DNA from: Geomonas propionica
GTDB lineage: Bacteria > Desulfobacterota > Desulfuromonadia > Geobacterales > Geobacteraceae
Length of the DNA stretch: 64,000 bases
NCBI RefSeq assembly: GCF_016458235.1
Contig: NZ_JAEMHK010000006.1
Location: forward strand, 124,001-188,000
Direction of reading: 5' to 3'
Shown: positions 61,974-64,000 of the stretch, piece after piece
How the letters are laid out: each line of letters opens with the position of its first letter
Position numbering within the stretch: the first letter of the stretch is position 1
Made by a program: the position numbers and the translations under genes
The notes under the pieces: generated by a model
The model's database searches: none
Told to the model about the DNA's origin: nothing
Seen by the model: only the letters and a program-made list of their open reading frames with translations

Positions 61974-61999
61974 AGCGCGGGCATCCCCCGCGCTTTTTT
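61974..61999 (+). terminator. Intrinsic terminator between yebC and ruvC
   Basis: AGCGCGGG (61974-61981), short loop, CCCGCGCT (61987-61994) and six T. Confidence 0.88.
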
Positions 62000-62022
62000 A
62001 TTTGGAAGCAAAGGCAAAACCA

Positions 62023-62132
62023 TTAGCCACGGAGAAAATCTGAGGAAATCTGAGAAAGGCAAAAGCTTGTGAGTTAAACCAATTCCTTTTGTTTGGTTCT
62101 CTCCGAAGTTCTCAGATTTTCTCCGTGGCTAA
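62023..62132. repeat. Perfect long inverted repeat before ruvC
   Basis: Two perfect 22-base arms (62023-62044, TTAGCCACGGAGAAAATCTG..., and 62111-62132, its exact complement) enclose 66 bases that contain partial GAAATCTGAGAA/TTCTCAG copies. The right arm ends 18 bases before the ruvC start, so ruvC's RBS lies just outside. MITE-like; not seen elsewhere in the window at this length. Confidence 0.85.
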
Positions 62133-62150
62133 CGGTCTTAAGGTTTTGAC

Positions 62151-62645
62151 ATGATCATTCTCGGCATAGACCCCGGCTCGCGCAAGACCGGTTACGGACT
62201 CATCTCCAAGCAGGGCAACCGCCTGGTCCACATCGACAACGGCGCCATCTTCACCCAGAGCGCCAAGGACTTCCCGCAACGCCTGGAGAAGATCTTCACC
62301 GGCCTTTCCGCGATCATCGCCGAGTACCAGCCGGAAGTGGTTGCGATCGAGGACGTCTTTCTCGCCAAGAACGCGATGAGCGCACTGAAGCTCGGCCAGG
62401 CACGCGGGGCCGCCATCGTCGCGGCGGTCAACGTGGGGCTTCCGGTCCACGAGTACACCGCGATGCAGGTGAAGCAGGCGGTGGTCGGCACCGGCCGCGC
62501 CGAGAAGACGCAGGTGCAGCAGATGATCAAGGCGCTGCTGAACCTCCCCGAAATCGCCCAGGAGGACGCCTCCGACGCCCTCGCCGTAGCCGTCTGCCAC
62601 GCCCACTCCGCCGGCATCCGCACCCTCCTGAAGAGCATCAGGTAG
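62151..62645 (+). CDS. ruvC: Holliday junction endonuclease RuvC
   Basis: A 164-residue RNase-H-fold nuclease that resolves Holliday junctions with RuvAB. The catalytic acids are visible: Asp7 in [14 protein letters not shown], Glu in [11 protein letters not shown] near residue 66, and the C-terminal pair in [16 protein letters not shown]. The length is typical. It begins the ruvC-ruvA-ruvB order, each gene 108-210 bases from the next, all on the plus strand. No LexA box was spotted before it. Confidence 0.96.
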   Translation: MIILGIDPGSRKTGYGLISKQGNRLVHIDNGAIFTQSAKDFPQRLEKIFTGLSAIIAEYQPEVVAIEDVFLAKNAMSALKLGQARGAAIVAAVNVGLPVHEYTAMQVKQAVVGTGRAEKTQVQQMIKALLNLPEIAQEDASDALAVAVCHAHSAGIRTLLKSIR

Positions 62646-62752
62646 AGCCCTTATCAGGGGGCGCATCGGCTTCCGCTACCTGCCGTTCCCCCCTTTGCCA
62701 AAGGGGGACTTTTACAGCGCAGGATAGTACTAATCCGCTTTCGAGGTTTTAA

Positions 62753-63352
62753 ATGATCGCCCTTCTCACCGGCAAGATCGCGCACAAGGCCCCCGACTAC
62801 GTCATCCTCGACGTGAACGGCGTGGGCTACCAGGTCTTCATCCCCTTCTCCACCTACTACGCCCTCCCCGCCGAAGGGAGCACCACGACCCTGCAGGTGC
62901 ATACCTCCGTCAAGGAGGACGCCATCAACCTGTACGGCTTCCGCACCCAGCAGGAGAAGGAGCTGTTCCAGTTGCTGATCGGCGTCTCCGGGGTGGGCCC
63001 CAAGCTCGCCAACAGCATCCTCTCCAACAGTGAGCCGGCGGAACTCTCCGACTCGCTGGTAAGGGGGGACATCGCGAGGCTTTCCGCCATTCCCGGCATA
63101 GGCAAGAAGACCGCCGAGCGCCTGGTGTTGGAACTCAAGGAAAAGATGAAGAAGCTGGGGATTACGGCCGCCGCACCTGGGACTGCCGCCGCCCCTCCCA
63201 AGCCGGAGATCCGCGAGGACATTCTTTCCGCGTTGATCAACCTGGGCTACAAGGAGGCCGTAGTGCAAAAGGCACTGGCCGAGCTGAAATTTCCGGAAGA
63301 CGCCACCGTGGAGTCGCTTCTCAAGCAGGCGCTGAAGAAACTGATGAAATAG
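62753..63352 (+). CDS. ruvA: Holliday junction DNA helicase subunit RuvA
   Basis: A 199-residue protein that forms tetramers holding the junction and loads RuvB. Domain I is an OB fold (MIALLTGKIAHKAPDYVILDVNGVGYQVFIPFSTYYALP). Domain II has two helix-hairpin-helix motifs (GVSGVGPKLANSIL and IPGIGKKTAERLVLELKEKM). Domain III (about 150-199, DILSALINLGYKEAVVQKAL) contacts RuvB. The acidic pin region is short. It is followed after 209 bases by ruvB. Confidence 0.96.
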   Translation: MIALLTGKIAHKAPDYVILDVNGVGYQVFIPFSTYYALPAEGSTTTLQVHTSVKEDAINLYGFRTQQEKELFQLLIGVSGVGPKLANSILSNSEPAELSDSLVRGDIARLSAIPGIGKKTAERLVLELKEKMKKLGITAAAPGTAAAPPKPEIREDILSALINLGYKEAVVQKALAELKFPEDATVESLLKQALKKLMK

Positions 63353-63561
63353 CTGACGAGCCGGAGCAGCAAGAACGGTTTGGGACGCTACTAGAGGATG
63401 CGGCCCCTCACGGCCCCCCTTCCCCGCGACAACTCTTCTTACCATGCCCGCGATCCATCGCGGTCCCCCGACGGGCCGGGCATGCCCCTTGACCTTTACC
63501 CTCAACTGTTATAATTTGGCTCCCTGCATTCGGGCGGCACCAGCCGCCGGCAAGGAGAGGT

Positions 63562-64000
63562 ATGACCCGCTTTATCAGCGCCGAAAGATCCGAAGACGAC
63601 CTCCTTGAAGCATCGCTGCGCCCCCGGGCGCTGGCGGACTACGTGGGACAGGAAAAGGCCAAGGGGAACCTCGGGCTCTTCATCGACGCCGCGCGCGGCA
63701 GGGGCGAGGCGCTGGACCACGTGCTGCTGTACGGCCCGCCGGGCCTCGGCAAGACCACCCTGGCCAACATCATCGCCTGCGAGATGGGCGTCAACATCAA
63801 GTCCACCTCGGGGCCGGTGATCGAGCGCCCGGGCGACCTCGCCGCCATCCTGACCAACCTGGAACCGCACGACGTCCTCTTCATCGACGAGATACACCGC
63901 CTCTCCCACGTGGTGGAGGAGATCCTCTACCCCGCCATGGAGGACTTCCAGCTCGACATCATCATCGGCCAGGGACCGAGCGCGCGCACCATCAAGCTCG
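63562..64000 (+). CDS. ruvB: Holliday junction helicase motor RuvB (3' end beyond window)
   Basis: The first 146 residues of the AAA+ motor: [37 protein letters not shown], Walker [13 protein letters not shown] near residue 60, [61 protein letters not shown] with Walker B DEIH. All N-terminal motifs are intact. AAGGAGAGG precedes ATG 63562. It pumps DNA through the RuvA-bound junction. Confidence 0.96.
   Translation, partial: MTRFISAERSEDDLLEASLRPRALADYVGQEKAKGNLGLFIDAARGRGEALDHVLLYGPPGLGKTTLANIIACEMGVNIKSTSGPVIERPGDLAAILTNLEPHDVLFIDEIHRLSHVVEEILYPAMEDFQLDIIIGQGPSARTIKL

Overview
The window looks like a chromosomal segment of a Geobacter-type bacterium (Desulfuromonadota; Geobacter, Citrifermentans or Geomonas are the likeliest genera). 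This rests on the GC-rich coding sequence, the many hybrid sensor kinases, a desulfoferrodoxin, an archaeal-type methionine adenosyltransferase, a delta-proteobacterial type LexA operator in front of lexA, and the lipoprotein-yebC-ruvC-ruvA-ruvB order at the right end. No rRNA, tRNA, CRISPR array or insertion sequence was seen.

Layout. 1-4.8 kb: two overlapping sensor-kinase genes and an ANTAR regulator with a degenerate receiver. 4.8-6.8 kb: a strong promoter, a yybP-ykoY type manganese riboswitch with an overlapping terminator, then htpX and a TerC/Alx-type membrane protein. 6.9-10.9 kb: a CNNM/CBS transporter-like protein, CheX, methionine adenosyltransferase and FxsA. 10.9-27.0 kb: a genomic island. 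Its left part carries AT-richer cargo: a DUF6788-like protein with a frameshifted nucleotidyltransferase-fold gene, a DUF5678-like protein with a retropepsin-like protease, a secreted beta-propeller, and a 1167-residue helicase/phospholipase-D/zinc-finger protein that is a candidate defence nuclease. Its right part is a six-gene overlapping operon of three tyrosine-recombinase-like proteins, two small coiled-coil proteins and a RecD2-like helicase, resembling the gamma-mobile-trio/recombinase-trio design.

27.0-33.4 kb: lexA with its operator, a 0.6-kb non-coding array of CTTTACA boxes mostly spaced by 52 bp, an NtrX-like regulator with an aminotransferase, metY, a YchJ-type SEC-C protein and a Dabb protein. 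33.5-45.7 kb: a DUF4350-desulfoferrodoxin pair, an HD-GYP protein with a HEAT-repeat partner, a Fur-box-preceded Nramp transporter with a double universal stress protein, two tiny cysteine-rich proteins, a DEAD-box helicase and a BaeS/BaeR-like two-component pair. 46-52 kb: a chemoreceptor, CBS and DUF4124 proteins, metF and an ABC-F ATPase. 52.4-58.5 kb: a cell-surface sugar cluster (glycosyltransferase, NDP-hexose 2,3-dehydratase, sugar aminotransferase, TPR membrane protein) that fits production and transfer of a 3-amino-2,3,6-trideoxyhexose. 58.8-64 kb: marC, a quinone oxidoreductase, a lipoprotein, yebC and ruvCAB (ruvB cut by the window edge).

Several families of palindromic, MITE-like repeats lie between genes: G-rich hairpins, a ~107-bp element at 34.8 and 41.0 kb, and palindromes around marC and before ruvC. 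All functions are read from motifs and remembered family features; no database search was run.
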